The notes beneath the pieces are model-generated. The model ran no database searches and was not told the origin of the DNA. It worked only from the letters and a program-made list of their open reading frames with translations. A stretch of 64,000 nucleotides of DNA from Lepidostoma basale. Its lineage: Eukaryota > Arthropoda > Insecta > Trichoptera > Lepidostomatidae. Numbering within the stretch: the stretch's first letter is position 1; the number at the start of each line of letters is the position of its first letter. The DNA is taken from positions 806,001 through 870,000 of the forward strand of contig JAHDVF020000068.1 in NCBI GenBank assembly GCA_022606425.2, given 5' to 3'. This document shows, piece after piece, positions 63,926-64,000 of the stretch. The translations under genes were made by a program, and so were the position numbers.

Positions 63926-64000
63926 TGATCATTTTTCTAAATTACAATTTTATATTTTTATATTATCATTGTTTAATATTATTTATTAGTTCTTACTGTT

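Noticed and set aside
1..64000. CRISPR arrays, operons, bacterial-type promoters
   Set aside because: No regularly spaced repeats. Introns, non-LTR retrotransposons and eukaryotic protein families show this is an animal nuclear genome.

Overview
The window reads as nuclear DNA of an insect, most likely a lepidopteran. The protein families fix it as an arthropod; the order is an inference from the style and density of its repeats. It is AT-rich and intron-bearing, and crowded with transposon relics. Only three host protein genes can be supported, all in the right third. They are a CP190-type BTB/zinc-finger chromatin protein in one 1290-codon reading frame (44789-48661, +), a two-exon COX16 cytochrome-oxidase assembly gene (53169-53712, -), and the first coding exon of an AF9/ENL (Drosophila ear) YEATS-domain gene (58402-58607, +) whose remainder lies outside the window. 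Several GC/CpG-rich patches (16.7-16.9, 20.6-20.8, 29.3-29.6, 35.4-35.6 kb) look like promoters or first exons of genes whose bodies are not visible here.

The rest is a layered repeat landscape. The dominant family is an RTE-like LINE whose ORF stops about 3 bases before its tail. Subfamily 1 has a (TTAG)n tail and subfamily 2 a (TTTG)n tail; there are more than 30 mostly 5'-truncated copies, the best at 55743-57606. Around it lie CR1-like LINE ends, at least six other LINE C-terminal relic types, four copies of a tRNA-derived SINE, and a short non-coding element that appears to borrow the RTE 3' end (516-849, with a 10-bp target duplication). There is one nearly pristine mariner with an intact transposase (9475-10796), and TIR elements of hAT, Harbinger, Tc1, pogo, piggyBac and unknown type. 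A long-inverted-repeat family (called A here) has 8-12 bp target duplications at seven of its copies.

The most interesting signal is a set of small inverted-repeat elements of at least six sequence families. They share a hammerhead-ribozyme-like core: CTGANGA, a stem II that differs in sequence but stays paired, GAAAC, a palindromic stem III, and a GTC or GTT cleavage site. All families carry one extra A or T between CTGANGA and stem II. The best are at 2801-2848 (-), 4289-4338 (+), 28602-28636 (+), 30578-30613 (+) and 39939-39978 (-). One is split in stem II by a hAT-like element (31966-32570), and one decayed pair lies in the CP190 3' flank/UTR (48950-49085).

Layout. 0-9.4 kb: LINE, SINE-like, hammerhead and family A relics. 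9.5-10.8 kb: mariner. 11-29 kb: RTE, other LINEs, hammerhead inverted repeats, family A, SINEs. 29.2-29.6 kb: CpG-rich candidate first exon. 29.7-43.3 kb: nested repeats. 44.4-49.8 kb: CP190 gene. 50.0-50.9 kb: TIR element with family A inside. 53.1-53.7 kb: COX16. 54.0-57.6 kb: pogo end, RT relic and the longest RTE copy. 58.4 kb: YEATS exon. 59.1-62.2 kb: TA-flanked composite inverted-repeat block inside its first intron. 62.4-63.2 kb: Harbinger-like element. 63.4-63.9 kb: RTE. The three host genes show no operon-like relation; all have nuclear or mitochondrial housekeeping roles.
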